A stretch of 64,000 nt of DNA. Source: Synechococcus sp. MVIR-18-1. Lineage in GTDB: Bacteria; Cyanobacteriota; Cyanobacteriia; PCC-6307; Cyanobiaceae. The notes beneath the pieces are model-generated. The model did no database searches. It saw only the letters and a list, made by a program, of their open reading frames with translations, and was not told the origin of the DNA. The position numbers were made by a program, and so were the translations under genes. Below are positions 1-8,657 of this stretch, piece after piece (the first letter of the stretch is position 1; each line of letters begins with the position of its first letter). Location: NCBI RefSeq assembly GCF_014279835.1, contig NZ_CP047942.1, forward strand, positions 1,736,001-1,800,000, in the 5' to 3' direction.

Positions 1-205
1 GCAACAAATATCCCCGAGACGCATCACTCACCAACCAAAGCCGGTCATCCGAAGCCTGGTAGGCAGCTGCTGAAAACCCTCCAAGGGACAGCCCGTTATC
101 GGCTCGTTTTGGGAGTTCCCACAGACGAATCAGAGCCCAGCCAGCCTCCAGCGGACAGGGCAAAGCCTCCCAGCGCATTGGGAGTTCAGGGAGCGGCCAC
201 ACCAT
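1..205 (-). CDS. Esterase-like activity of phytase family protein, N-terminal part only
   Basis: Reading the minus strand from the ATG at 203-205 gives 68 uninterrupted codons running off the left edge of the window. The segment LGGFSAAAY...DDRLWLVSDASRGYL resembles the first blade of the 'esterase-like activity of phytase' (phytase-like beta-propeller) family, in which a GG-S-A-x motif is followed by a Y/WxVSD motif. The start lies 12 bases after the stop codon of the upstream YbhN-like gene, so the two are probably cotranscribed. No signal peptide is obvious in the first 30 residues. The catalytic part is outside the window, so the family assignment rests on a short stretch and is tentative. 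Confidence 0.5.
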   Translation of the reverse strand, partial: MVWPLPELPMRWEALPCPLEAGWALIRLWELPKRADNGLSLGGFSAAAYQASDDRLWLVSDASRGYLL

Positions 206-217
206 CAGAACAGCCGA

Positions 218-1153
218 TTAAACGCGAACCTTTGCTGCCATCCAGGCATCACCCTTCACAGCAGCGGCAGCGATCAGATCGGCCAAGGTCACGAGCAATC
301 TGTAACTGAGTGCCACCGCAAGCAACGGCGCCTCCGGCACCATCGTGCCCATACGAAACAACAGAACCACCTCAAACACCCCCAAACCACCTGGAGCAGC
401 AGGAACAACCAGGCCAGCCGTCCAGGCGAGGGCAAAGGCCGCAAGCCAAAGGCCTAGAGGCTGCCCAGCCAGGAGTCCGAACGTCTGCAAGCAGCACCAA
501 AACCCCGCAAATCGACAGAGCACGAACAACAGTTCAGTGACCAGGGGCCACCAGGGGTAAGACGTTCTGCCGCTGCCCAATTCCTCATCCTCAATGGAGG
601 TCGTACTCCCAGGGTCCACGCGATTGAGCTGGCGCAACTTGCTGGTCTCCAGCCGACGCAACAAAGGCTCACGCCAACGCGGCATCAGCAGCGCGGAAGG
701 AAGAACACAGAGCAACGCCAACCCGTTTTGAAACCCACCAAATGGCACCCACAGCAAGGCAGCAACGGCCATCACCATCGGCTCCATCAACACCGACACC
801 AAAGCTTTGCCGCCACCAAGTTGAGGCCTGAGAGCACGAAAACGATCGAGGAAATGCCAAATGCCACCAGGCAGATATTTGAGCAAGTTGCTGCGGAGAT
901 AAAGCGGCACCAAGGCCAAGCGTCCAGGCTGATGCCCGAGCCAAACCACCAAGACCTTCCAAGCCAGGGCATTGACCACCAAACTGAGCCAACTCAAGCC
1001 AAGCCCCATCAACAACCACCACCATCCCTGTCGGCTAATGGTGAGAGCGCGCAATCCTGTGGCATGGCTTGCCAATGCCACTCCTACAAAGGCGAGGGTG
1101 AGCAGGGTGATCCAAAGCCGTAAACCACCAGGCAAAGAAAGCCGTTTCAGCAC
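218..1153 (-). CDS. YbhN/AglD-like integral membrane protein (lysylphosphatidylglycerol synthase TM region family)
   Basis: A 311-residue polytopic membrane protein with about seven or eight hydrophobic helices. The motif LRSNLLKYLPGGIWHF (about residues 87-102) and the late segment GLVVPAAPGGLGVFEVVLL are hallmarks of the UPF0104/YbhN family, the membrane half of lysyl-phosphatidylglycerol synthases and flippase-like proteins. No cytosolic aminoacyl-transferase domain is present, so it is not a complete MprF. The exact substrate is unknown; a role in lipid or isoprenoid-linked substrate movement is inferred from the family. Its ATG overlaps the end of larC by seven bases, suggesting translational coupling. 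Confidence 0.75.
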   Translation of the reverse strand: MLKRLSLPGGLRLWITLLTLAFVGVALASHATGLRALTISRQGWWWLLMGLGLSWLSLVVNALAWKVLVVWLGHQPGRLALVPLYLRSNLLKYLPGGIWHFLDRFRALRPQLGGGKALVSVLMEPMVMAVAALLWVPFGGFQNGLALLCVLPSALLMPRWREPLLRRLETSKLRQLNRVDPGSTTSIEDEELGSGRTSYPWWPLVTELLFVLCRFAGFWCCLQTFGLLAGQPLGLWLAAFALAWTAGLVVPAAPGGLGVFEVVLLFRMGTMVPEAPLLAVALSYRLLVTLADLIAAAAVKGDAWMAAKVRV

Positions 1154-2358
1154 TGCCAGTCCTCCTCAGGCACAAAAGCATGGGCCTCGAGAGCGAGGCG
1201 ATCACGAAGCTCCATCACGGTGAGACCAGCCTCAGCAGACACACGCTGGAGCTCGTCTTGCTCCCACTTAAGAGTGAAAGTCCCATCCGGTCGGCGCGTC
1301 TGCTTGGCGCGAATCATGCCCCAAGGGGTTGCACTTGCCCCACATCGACGGGGCAGCACCCAGCGACCCTGTTCTCTCTCCCTTAAGCCGATGGTTGGAC
1401 TATGGCGCCACCACACCTCCCGCAAGGCAGCAGCCTGATCTGGCGTTGTAAGGGCGATCACCGAAGTACCAGGCCTTTGCTTTTTCATCAACACGGCTCC
1501 CTGAACCACATCCAACGCGCCAGCCAAACGCAAGTGCTGAGCCAGGCTTGCCAACTCTTCGGCAGTGGCATCGTCAATCCAAGCCTCCTGCACCACAAGC
1601 TCCTGCCAACCAGGCTGTGTTCTGCTCGCAGCACGAATGCGGATCAAGCGCAGGAGGTTGGGACGATCCAAACAGCGATGGCCGAGACCAACTCCGACGG
1701 CTTCAACCTCCATTCTTGAGGGGCGTTGAAAGTGATCCGCCAACACAGCCACCAAGGCCAACCCGGTGGGTGTGGTGAGCTCAGCAGCAGGAAGATCTTC
1801 CCCCGTGAGGAGCGGCAGCTGATGACGCTTCGCCAATTCGAGTACTGCTGGCACCGGAACAGGAAGCACCCCATGGGCCGTTGTCACTCGACCATGGCCG
1901 GAGGGAGGGGCTGTGCAATAAATCGACTCAGGGGCAAGGTTCTCGATGCCAGCGCAGACGCCGATCACATCCACCAAGCTGTCGATCGCCCCAATCTCAT
2001 GGAAGTGAACTTGATCAGGGGCACAACCGTGCACCGTGGCTTCCGCATCCGCCAGGGCCTGGAACACCTGCAACACCTTTGTCTTTAGGGAAGGTGACAG
2101 CGAAGCCTCCGAGATCAACGCGCGCAGATCTAACCAGCGACGATGGGGAGGGTTGGCTTCCTCGCTGCTCACCGAGAGCCGAAGCCCCCGCAATCCTCCA
2201 CTCTGAGATTCCTCAACGTTGAGCCCGTAGGCCTTGGCGAGACCAAGAGCATGCAAGGGCTCATGAACAACCGACTCCGGCACTCCTAAATCCAGGACTG
2301 CCGACAACAACATGTCCCCGGCAAGACCGGTTGGACAATCAATCACCAGGGCGCTCAT
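1147..2358 (-). CDS. larC: Nickel pincer cofactor biosynthesis protein LarC (DUF111)
   Basis: A 403-residue protein of the LarC/DUF111 family, which inserts nickel into the pyridinium dithiocarboxylate mononucleotide (pincer) cofactor used by lactate racemase and relatives. Visible family signatures are the N-terminal CPTGLAGDMLLSA motif (residues 9-21), the HFHEIGAIDSLVDVIG block near residues 122-137 and the TPTGLALVA motif near residue 195. The length matches the family. Neither larB, larE nor larA is nearby, so the downstream enzyme is not identified here; in cyanobacteria larC often stands alone. It overlaps the M41-like protease gene upstream by four bases and the YbhN-like gene downstream by seven, indicating one minus-strand operon. 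Confidence 0.88.
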   Translation of the reverse strand: MSALVIDCPTGLAGDMLLSAVLDLGVPESVVHEPLHALGLAKAYGLNVEESQSGGLRGLRLSVSSEEANPPHRRWLDLRALISEASLSPSLKTKVLQVFQALADAEATVHGCAPDQVHFHEIGAIDSLVDVIGVCAGIENLAPESIYCTAPPSGHGRVTTAHGVLPVPVPAVLELAKRHQLPLLTGEDLPAAELTTPTGLALVAVLADHFQRPSRMEVEAVGVGLGHRCLDRPNLLRLIRIRAASRTQPGWQELVVQEAWIDDATAEELASLAQHLRLAGALDVVQGAVLMKKQRPGTSVIALTTPDQAAALREVWWRHSPTIGLREREQGRWVLPRRCGASATPWGMIRAKQTRRPDGTFTLKWEQDELQRVSAEAGLTVMELRDRLALEAHAFVPEEDWQC

Positions 2359-2993
2359 GCTGGCTCTGGAGGCATGCCGTCCAGCAACCTGTTGGCGATC
2401 GATTCGAGCTCAGTGCGTCGCAAACGCAACAGCTGCTCCACTTCCCGACGTGCCCGGCGTTGCTCTCGCTGAGCCGTATCAACATCTTGTCCAGACACCC
2501 CCCAGATCCGTCCCAACAGAGCCTTGTCATCTTCCCCACCTTGAGGGGGCCCCTCAAGCAGCGTTTCCGCAGCCATTCCGGCCTGAAGAACCCGGCTCCA
2601 GCGACGCAAGTCTTCTAGAGACAAACGGGCCCGATCGGGTAGAGCAAATTCGGTGACACCATTGCAACGCAACCCTGCCTGAAGACAACCACGGGTTCCA
2701 ACAAGAACCCGTTTGACCTCGAGATTTTCCTCTTGAGCAACCAACCAGTGACCAGCCTCGTGAAACGCAACTCTGCGCAATCTGTTGCGTCCTCCGGGCA
2801 GTGATTCCGCCAAAAGGTGACCTCCCATCCCGTTGAACTGAGCAGCGTCAACGGTGAGGCCCAAAAGGGCACCTCCCAACCCGAGGGCAATCCATGCAGT
2901 CGACAGTCCGATCAATGGTCCAAACACTGCCAAACCAGTAGCGCTAGCCACCGCGACACCGGCAGTGGTGTTGAAGGTGGGGGAAGAGGGCAT
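2355..2993 (-). CDS. Membrane-anchored M41-like zinc protease domain protein lacking the AAA module
   Basis: The ATG at 2991-2993 gives 212 residues; an upstream in-frame ATG at 3080 would lie inside the neighbouring gene and is less likely. Two hydrophobic helices occupy roughly residues 11-50, followed by the zinc-binding motif HEAGH at 78-82, as in FtsH-type M41 peptidases, and then a helical C-terminal half with basic, coiled-coil-like sequence. No Walker A/B ATPase region is present. Cyanobacteria and plants carry such FtsH-like proteins of unknown substrate, often annotated 'ATP-dependent Zn protease' although this one has no ATPase. It begins five bases after the preceding gene ends and overlaps larC by four bases. 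Confidence 0.75.
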   Translation of the reverse strand: MPSSPTFNTTAGVAVASATGLAVFGPLIGLSTAWIALGLGGALLGLTVDAAQFNGMGGHLLAESLPGGRNRLRRVAFHEAGHWLVAQEENLEVKRVLVGTRGCLQAGLRCNGVTEFALPDRARLSLEDLRRWSRVLQAGMAAETLLEGPPQGGEDDKALLGRIWGVSGQDVDTAQREQRRARREVEQLLRLRRTELESIANRLLDGMPPEPA

Positions 2994-2997
2994 CAGG

Positions 2998-3669
2998 TCA
3001 GGTTTTGGCAGGTCGAGGACGGGCGCCTCCCTTACCGGATCCCTCCCGACCTTTTCCGCCTCGCGTCGGCATCGGTGCAATCACTTCAACGGACTCAACA
3101 GAGAGGATCTGTCCTTGACGGCGCACATCCAAGCTGACGAAATGCCTTAGATGCTCGAGGGACAGTTCTCCTGTGAGCTGAACTTTGAAGGGCAAAGGAC
3201 GGAATCCATCAGCTCGAGGGAGCTGGCGCACCTTCACGACGAGCTCATTCGCTTCTGGCTTCGTAAAAATCAATTCGCCACGAATCGAGAAGAAGTCGTC
3301 ACCTTCGGGCAGTTGATCCAGGGAACCCTTGGTCTCTGAGGCTTCGGCATCCACGCTCTCGGCATCCGAGGCCTCAGCTGTCGCCAGCGTGCTCGGCTCC
3401 CAAATTCCTGCAATTTGGAGATGCAGCTGATCTGACTCACGGCAGCGGGGATACACCACCCACAGGTGAGGCGTTGACATATCGAGATGACGACGCATGA
3501 GGGTGAGCATCCTGCCAAGAACGACAGCCTCTAATTCATTGCCATCGGAATCAATCAAGACCCCCCGGGTCAGCTGATCGTCAGATTCCGGTCGATAGAT
3601 CCCCCTAACAACACCGATCGCCCGGTACTGGAGGGGTTCTGTAACCGGGGAAATCGGATGGTCGCGCAT
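2998..3669 (-). CDS. Conserved cyanobacterial protein of unknown function
   Basis: A 223-residue soluble protein with no signal peptide or membrane segment. The N-terminal 100 residues (YRAIGVVRGIYRPESDD onward) look like a compact beta-rich domain that I recognise as widespread in picocyanobacteria but cannot tie to a function. An acidic, Ala/Ser/Glu-rich linker sits around residues 105-125. The C-terminal tail is basic and Gly/Arg/Lys-rich, resembling a nucleic-acid-contacting tail. It is first gene of the minus-strand operon with the zinc protease, larC and the YbhN-like gene. A role in nucleic acid binding is only an inference from the tail. Confidence 0.72.
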   Translation of the reverse strand: MRDHPISPVTEPLQYRAIGVVRGIYRPESDDQLTRGVLIDSDGNELEAVVLGRMLTLMRRHLDMSTPHLWVVYPRCRESDQLHLQIAGIWEPSTLATAEASDAESVDAEASETKGSLDQLPEGDDFFSIRGELIFTKPEANELVVKVRQLPRADGFRPLPFKVQLTGELSLEHLRHFVSLDVRRQGQILSVESVEVIAPMPTRGGKGREGSGKGGARPRPAKT

Positions 3670-3798
3670 TGATGTGAGTGGCTTCCATTGGCCTTAAGTG
3701 ACTCTAGCCAGCTCGGGGGATTCGAATCAGAGTGAGCTGAGCACTCCCCATGCAGATTGCCCGGCGCTAACCGATTACAGGAGGTTCGACATCGATGG

Positions 3799-4578
3799 AT
3801 GATGGGGTTGGGACTTCCTTTGGCCCTGATCGCAGGCTGGCTTGTAGCCCAAGCACTGAATCAATATCCAAAAGTCGATCAAAAGGCCGATCAAAAGACC
3901 AATCAACAGCAGCTGTCAGGCGTCAAGCCTGTCGAACATCCAGCCAAGAGAAAAGCTCCTCAAGCCATTGAGCCAGAGCAAAGGCTTGAGGAACTCGCCC
4001 TCTCCCATCTGCGCGAGTGGCCGTGGCGCATGCTCCTGGCCCAAAGAAAGCTCCAACGCGGTGATCGCGATGGAGCAGGGCGTGAGCTCATCACTCTTCA
4101 AGCGCTATGGCCAAATCGCCCAGAAGTGCAGAACCTCCAACTGCTGTTGGATCTGGGAACAAAGCGTCAGGCCACCGCTTTGGAACAGACAAACGATCGT
4201 TTTAAGAAAACACCCAAAGGTCAACGACTCACGCTTGGATTACGCCTTGCTGATTTGCAACGCCTCTCCGGACAAGACAACGCAGCCATCGCCACCTACC
4301 GCCTCATTGCCGCAGAGTCTCCAAAGGACATGAAACCTCTGCTCGCCCTCGCCCTACTCCATCGAGACAAGGGACAGCGAGAGCTATCGCAAAAGGTATT
4401 GCTAAGGGTCAGGAATCGTCTTTCTGTCAGTGAACAGAACAAACAAGCCCTGGATCAGCTAGCGGTGCGCTGGCAACTTGACTCCTTCCGAAAAAGTGAG
4501 GACAGAACGGCAAATCGTCGCCCAAACGTGCTGCTCCCTCCTCCTAAGGCGCAGGCTGAGACGACTCCAAAGCCTTAA
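3799..4578 (+). CDS. TPR-like membrane-anchored protein, cyanobacterial hypothetical
   Basis: I take the tandem ATG at 3799 as start because a GGAGG lies about 14 bases upstream; a TTG at 3757 would add 14 residues. The product has an N-terminal hydrophobic segment (LPLALIAGWLVAQAL) acting as signal anchor, a charged linker rich in Lys/Gln/Pro, then helical pairs typical of tetratricopeptide repeats (blocks around ALSHLREWPWRMLLAQRKLQ, NAAIATYRLIAAESP and KPLLALALLHRDKGQ). Such proteins usually scaffold complexes at the membrane, but no partner can be named. Its 3' end overlaps the convergent small secreted protein gene by 35 bases. Confidence 0.7.
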   Translation: MMGLGLPLALIAGWLVAQALNQYPKVDQKADQKTNQQQLSGVKPVEHPAKRKAPQAIEPEQRLEELALSHLREWPWRMLLAQRKLQRGDRDGAGRELITLQALWPNRPEVQNLQLLLDLGTKRQATALEQTNDRFKKTPKGQRLTLGLRLADLQRLSGQDNAAIATYRLIAAESPKDMKPLLALALLHRDKGQRELSQKVLLRVRNRLSVSEQNKQALDQLAVRWQLDSFRKSEDRTANRRPNVLLPPPKAQAETTPKP

Positions 4579-4864
4579 GCGCCGCATCGATGGCGTCTGC
4601 GGGTGGTGTGGCGTCATTCATCGCATTGGCCCTGCGCAACCGATTCATCAAGTCCATGGGATTGGTGGCATCAAGCACCGACTCCTGGTCGTTCTTGCCT
4701 GGCACGGTCTGGAACACATCACGCTGCTGGGGAGACTGATAGCCGCTACCCATCGAGCTTTCCTGAGCCAAAACATCGACGGAAATGAGCAGCGACATCG
4801 CGCTGATGAGGCCAAGAAGATGAGGTCTAAACGCGGTAAGCGATGGCACGTTCTCAGCTCCCAA
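4544..4864 (-). CDS. Small exported hypothetical protein
   Basis: A 106-residue protein beginning with a hydrophobic stretch (HLLGLISAMSLLISVDVLAQ) that fits a signal peptide cleaved after residues around 33-34. The mature part is Gln/Asp/Asn-rich, with a C-terminal helix rich in alanine (ADAIDAALKALESS). No known domain is recognised. A later in-frame ATG inside the hydrophobic stretch (MSLLIS) is possible but would shorten the signal. It is convergent with, and overlaps, the TPR-like gene. Confidence 0.55.
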   Translation of the reverse strand: MGAENVPSLTAFRPHLLGLISAMSLLISVDVLAQESSMGSGYQSPQQRDVFQTVPGKNDQESVLDATNPMDLMNRLRRANAMNDATPPADAIDAALKALESSQPAP

Positions 4865-4909
4865 ATAACGGTTCGATGCTAAGGGTCACCTTCAGAAGCC
4901 GCATCATCC

Positions 4910-5734
4910 GTGCAAATCGCCAGCTGGAATGTCAATTCAGTGCGAACCCGACTGGATCATGTTCTGAATTGGCTTGAACACTCGCAAGCAGACCTGCTGG
5001 CGTTGCAGGAAACCAAGGTGGATGATCCTCAATTTCCGCTAGAGCCCTTTCTCCAGAGGGGATATGAGGTTCAGTTTTACGGACAGAAGGCCTACAACGG
5101 CGTTGCACTGATCAGTCGCACACCCGTTGAAGACGTGCGCATGGGTTTCAGTGCAGAGCTCATTGACGACGCAGAAGCAGAGGAGCTTAGTGCTCAAAAA
5201 CGCGTCATCAGCGCACTCATCGATGGCGTTCGAGTGGTGAATTTGTACGTCCCCAATGGATCGAGTCTCAGCTCGGATAAATACAACTACAAACTCAAAT
5301 GGCTGTCCTGCCTCGAGCGCTACCTCAGGGCCATCCAAACCAGAGACGAACCGCTCTGCGTGGTGGGGGATTTCAATATCGGGCTTGAAGCGCGAGACCT
5401 ACCTGATCCGGATCGCTTGTCCGGGGGGATCATGGCCTCAGATCGCGAACGGGACGCGTTAAGAGCGGCCTTAGGTCCTGATCTTCAAGACGCCTTTCGT
5501 CTGTTTGAACCCAACAGCGGCCATTGGAGCTGGTGGGATTACCGCAGTGGTGCTTGGGACCGAGATCGTGGCTGGCGAATCGATCACGTGTATCTCGATG
5601 AAACACTTCGGGGGGTGGCGCGGAGCTGTTCGATCGACAAGCAAGAACGAGGACGGATCCAACCCAGCGACCACGCACCTGTGGTGGTTGACCTGGCCTG
5701 GGATTTAGAGGACGACGACGAGGTTGAAGACTAA
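4910..5734 (+). CDS. xth: Exodeoxyribonuclease III (AP endonuclease, EEP family)
   Basis: A 274-residue protein with a GTG start. It matches exonuclease III across its length: the metal-binding SWNVNSVR (Asn7) and LQETK (Glu34) motifs, the catalytic VGDFNIG motif (Asp153, Asn155) and the C-terminal PSDHAPVV motif (Asp253, His254). Family enzymes cleave DNA 5' to abasic sites and have 3'-phosphatase and 3'-5' exonuclease activity in base excision repair. The length is typical. It runs convergent with the GlcD-type oxidase gene, with only two bases between the stop codons. Confidence 0.93.
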   Translation: MQIASWNVNSVRTRLDHVLNWLEHSQADLLALQETKVDDPQFPLEPFLQRGYEVQFYGQKAYNGVALISRTPVEDVRMGFSAELIDDAEAEELSAQKRVISALIDGVRVVNLYVPNGSSLSSDKYNYKLKWLSCLERYLRAIQTRDEPLCVVGDFNIGLEARDLPDPDRLSGGIMASDRERDALRAALGPDLQDAFRLFEPNSGHWSWWDYRSGAWDRDRGWRIDHVYLDETLRGVARSCSIDKQERGRIQPSDHAPVVVDLAWDLEDDDEVED

Positions 5735-5736
5735 TT

Positions 5737-7251
5737 TCAATAAACAATCGCTTCTTCGGGAAGCGTTTGCCCTTCAACCTGCAATTGCACGGAACGTCGC
5801 ATTGACTCGCCACAGCTTTGTGGTGTTGGAAAAATTTTTCCGGGATTGGCACGGCCAAGCGGATCAAAAGCAAGCCGAACCCATTGCATGCTGACCAGAT
5901 CATCAGCGCTGAACATTTGGTCGAGATAACAGCGCTTATCGCTGCCAACTCCGTGTTCTCCGCTAATGCTGCCGCCCACCTCAAGGCAAAGATGCATGAT
6001 CGCGCCTCCGAGTGCCTTTACCCGTTCATTTACACCCGGCTCTGATGCGCGATACAGGATTAGCGGATGCAGGTTGCCATCACCGGCATGAAACACATTG
6101 GCCACCACCAGACCATGGTCCGCACTGAGTTGATCGATCGCCTTAAGAACCCTGGGAAGAGCCGTACGTGGCACCACCCCATCCTGGAGGTAATAGCTGG
6201 GGTATTGCCTGCCAAGCGCTGAGATGGCACTTTTTCGTCCCTTCCAGAGACGGGCTCGATCCTCTTCACTCCAGGCCTCACGGATATCGCCGGCCCCAGC
6301 CTCTCGACAAAGGGACGAGGTGACCGTGACGGCTTGCTGGACCTCCGGTTCCTGGCCATCAAGCTCAATCAATAAAACAGCTCCAGCCTCCGGCGGATAC
6401 TCCTCTTCTCCAAACGCTTCATTCACCGCTTTGATGCAGGTTTGATCCATGATTTCCAACCCAGCCGGTAACACCCCAGCGCGAGTGATCAAGCGCACAG
6501 CCTCTCCAGCGGCCTGCATAGATGGGAAATCTGCCAGCAACACACCAACGGCATCGGGAGCACGCAGCAAGCGGAGCGTGATCGCCGTGGCGATTCCAAG
6601 CGTGCCCTCACTGCCAATAAACACGCCCCGCAGATCCAGCTCAGCCGCATCGCATAACGAGGTTCCAAGGCGCGTGGGTGTGCCATCCGGCAGCACAACA
6701 TCCAAGGCGAGCACATGGTTGCTGGTGACGCCGTACTTCAAGCAATGCACACCACCTGAATTTTCAGCGACATTGCCGCCGATGCTGCAGACCACCTGAC
6801 TCGAAGGATCTGGGGCGTAATAAAAGCCATCTCCAACCACCGCACGGCTCACCCAACTATTGATTACACCGGGCTCCACCGTGATCGTCTGATTCTCGAG
6901 ATCAATCTGGAGAATTCGGCGCATACGACTGGTCACCACCAAAAGCGCTTCTTGCTCCACCAACGCACCACCTGAAAGCCCAGTACCACTCCCTCGAGCC
7001 ACAAAAGGAATGCCCTGGCGGTGGCAACACGCCAAAATTTTGGCCACCTGATCGGCCGTTTCTGGCAACACCGCAAGCTTCGGCATGTGCCGATCCATGG
7101 TGAGACCATCACAGTCGTAAGTCAGCAATTCCTGCCGCCTCGCGACGACTGATTTGGACGGAAGGAACCCTCTCAACTCCCGCTCAAGCGCTGGCCAGTC
7201 GTAGTTCACTGATGACGTGCCGTACTGCCGCAACTTAGGCAGTTTTGTCAT
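5737..7251 (-). CDS. glcD: FAD-binding glycolate/D-lactate oxidase subunit, GlcD type
   Basis: The ATG at 7249-7251 gives 504 residues; longer in-frame readings run into the divergent hemL start. The sequence is a VAO/PCMH-type flavoprotein: the FAD-binding domain contains [16 protein letters not shown] and the VEPGV motif, followed by [18 protein letters not shown] and the C-terminal cap motifs [12 protein letters not shown] and [13 protein letters not shown]. These are the standard signatures of GlcD/glycolate oxidase and D-lactate dehydrogenase. In cyanobacteria such an enzyme oxidises the glycolate made in photorespiration or D-lactate; sequence alone does not tell which. No glcE/glcF partners are adjacent. 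Confidence 0.88.
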   Translation of the reverse strand: MTKLPKLRQYGTSSVNYDWPALERELRGFLPSKSVVARRQELLTYDCDGLTMDRHMPKLAVLPETADQVAKILACCHRQGIPFVARGSGTGLSGGALVEQEALLVVTSRMRRILQIDLENQTITVEPGVINSWVSRAVVGDGFYYAPDPSSQVVCSIGGNVAENSGGVHCLKYGVTSNHVLALDVVLPDGTPTRLGTSLCDAAELDLRGVFIGSEGTLGIATAITLRLLRAPDAVGVLLADFPSMQAAGEAVRLITRAGVLPAGLEIMDQTCIKAVNEAFGEEEYPPEAGAVLLIELDGQEPEVQQAVTVTSSLCREAGAGDIREAWSEEDRARLWKGRKSAISALGRQYPSYYLQDGVVPRTALPRVLKAIDQLSADHGLVVANVFHAGDGNLHPLILYRASEPGVNERVKALGGAIMHLCLEVGGSISGEHGVGSDKRCYLDQMFSADDLVSMQWVRLAFDPLGRANPGKIFPTPQSCGESMRRSVQLQVEGQTLPEEAIVY

Positions 7252-7345
7252 CAATTCTTTGGCTTCAAGTACAGAAAAAACACATCGGGCCGATCTTGGG
7301 TCAAGATGTTGCACGGTTTGCAACTGCCCTTTGGCTCCCGTCCCC

Positions 7346-8647
7346 GTGACTGCTTCCACTCTGAACACCAGCCACTCCGAGGCCATCTTCAATGCGGCCA
7401 AGGCTCTGATGCCCGGCGGCGTGAGCTCTCCGGTGCGCGCCTTCAAGTCGGTCGGCGGACAACCCATCGTGTTCGATCGGGTCAAAGGGCCTTATGCCTG
7501 GGATGTAGATGGCAATAAATATGTGGACTACATCGGCAGTTGGGGACCAGCCATCTGCGGTCATGCCCATCCAGAGGTCATTAGCGCTCTCCAAGAAGCC
7601 ATCGAGAAAGGCACGAGCTTTGGTGCTCCTTGCGCTTTAGAAAACACCCTGGCGGAGATGGTGATTGAAGCCGTCCCAAGCGTGGAGATGGTGCGCTTCG
7701 TGAACAGCGGCACAGAAGCCTGCATGTCGATGCTGCGCTTGATTCGAGCCTTCACGGGGCGCGACAAGATCATCAAGTTCGAAGGCTGCTACCACGGCCA
7801 TGCGGACATGTTCCTTGTCAAAGCTGGCTCAGGAGTCGCCACACTCGGGCTACCGGATTCACCCGGAGTGCCACGGAGCACGACAGCCAACACGTTGACC
7901 GCTCCTTACAACGATTTGGAATCGGTGAAGCAGCTCTTCGCTGAAAACCCCGACGCGATCGCCGGAGTGATTCTCGAACCGATTGTTGGCAACGCAGGGT
8001 TCATCCAACCTGAACCAGGATTCCTGGAGGGTTTGCGAGAACTCACAAAAGAAAACGGTGCACTTCTGGTCTTTGATGAAGTGATGACTGGATTCCGCAT
8101 CAGTTACGGCGGTGCCCAAGCACACTTTGGAGTGACTCCAGATCTCACCACGATGGGCAAGGTGATTGGAGGAGGTTTGCCCGTTGGTGCCTATGGCGGC
8201 CGCAGAGAGATTATGGAAATGGTGTCACCAGCTGGTCCTATGTATCAAGCAGGCACATTGAGTGGCAATCCATTGGCGATGACGGCTGGAATCAAAACAC
8301 TCGAGTTGCTCAAGCAGCCAGGCAGCTACGAGAAGCTCACCGCTACAACAGAACGCTTAATTCAAGGAATCCTGGAAGCGGGCCGCGAGGCTGGTCTTCC
8401 GATCACCGGAGGCAGCGTTGGTGCGATGTTTGGTTTCTTCCTCTGCGAAGGTCCAGTCCGAAATTTCGAAGAAGCAAAAACAACCGATGCCGCACGATTT
8501 GGCCAACTGCATAGAGCGATGCTCGAACGCGGGGTCTACCTTGCACCATCTGCATTTGAAGCAGGCTTCACATCGCTTGCACATTCCGATGAAGACATCG
8601 ACGCAACCATCAAGGCATTCCGAGAAAGCTTCGCTGCCATTGCATGA
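7346..8647 (+). CDS. hemL: Glutamate-1-semialdehyde 2,1-aminomutase
   Basis: I place the start at GTG 7346, giving 433 residues, the usual picocyanobacterial length; the open frame continues upstream but without similarity. The enzyme is a PLP-dependent class III aminotransferase that converts glutamate-1-semialdehyde to 5-aminolevulinate, feeding chlorophyll, haem and bilin synthesis. Signatures visible are [13 protein letters not shown] near the N-terminus, [21 protein letters not shown], the DEVMTGFR motif with the PLP-contacting Asp near 244, and Lys272 in the [10 protein letters not shown] motif as Schiff-base lysine. It is divergent from glcD, with 94 bases between the two starts. Confidence 0.95.
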   Translation: MTASTLNTSHSEAIFNAAKALMPGGVSSPVRAFKSVGGQPIVFDRVKGPYAWDVDGNKYVDYIGSWGPAICGHAHPEVISALQEAIEKGTSFGAPCALENTLAEMVIEAVPSVEMVRFVNSGTEACMSMLRLIRAFTGRDKIIKFEGCYHGHADMFLVKAGSGVATLGLPDSPGVPRSTTANTLTAPYNDLESVKQLFAENPDAIAGVILEPIVGNAGFIQPEPGFLEGLRELTKENGALLVFDEVMTGFRISYGGAQAHFGVTPDLTTMGKVIGGGLPVGAYGGRREIMEMVSPAGPMYQAGTLSGNPLAMTAGIKTLELLKQPGSYEKLTATTERLIQGILEAGREAGLPITGGSVGAMFGFFLCEGPVRNFEEAKTTDAARFGQLHRAMLERGVYLAPSAFEAGFTSLAHSDEDIDATIKAFRESFAAIA

Positions 8648-8657
8648 ATAGAACGAG

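Noticed and set aside
3690-3760. GATTCGAATC motif resembling a T-loop
   Set aside because: No cloverleaf can be drawn around it in either direction.
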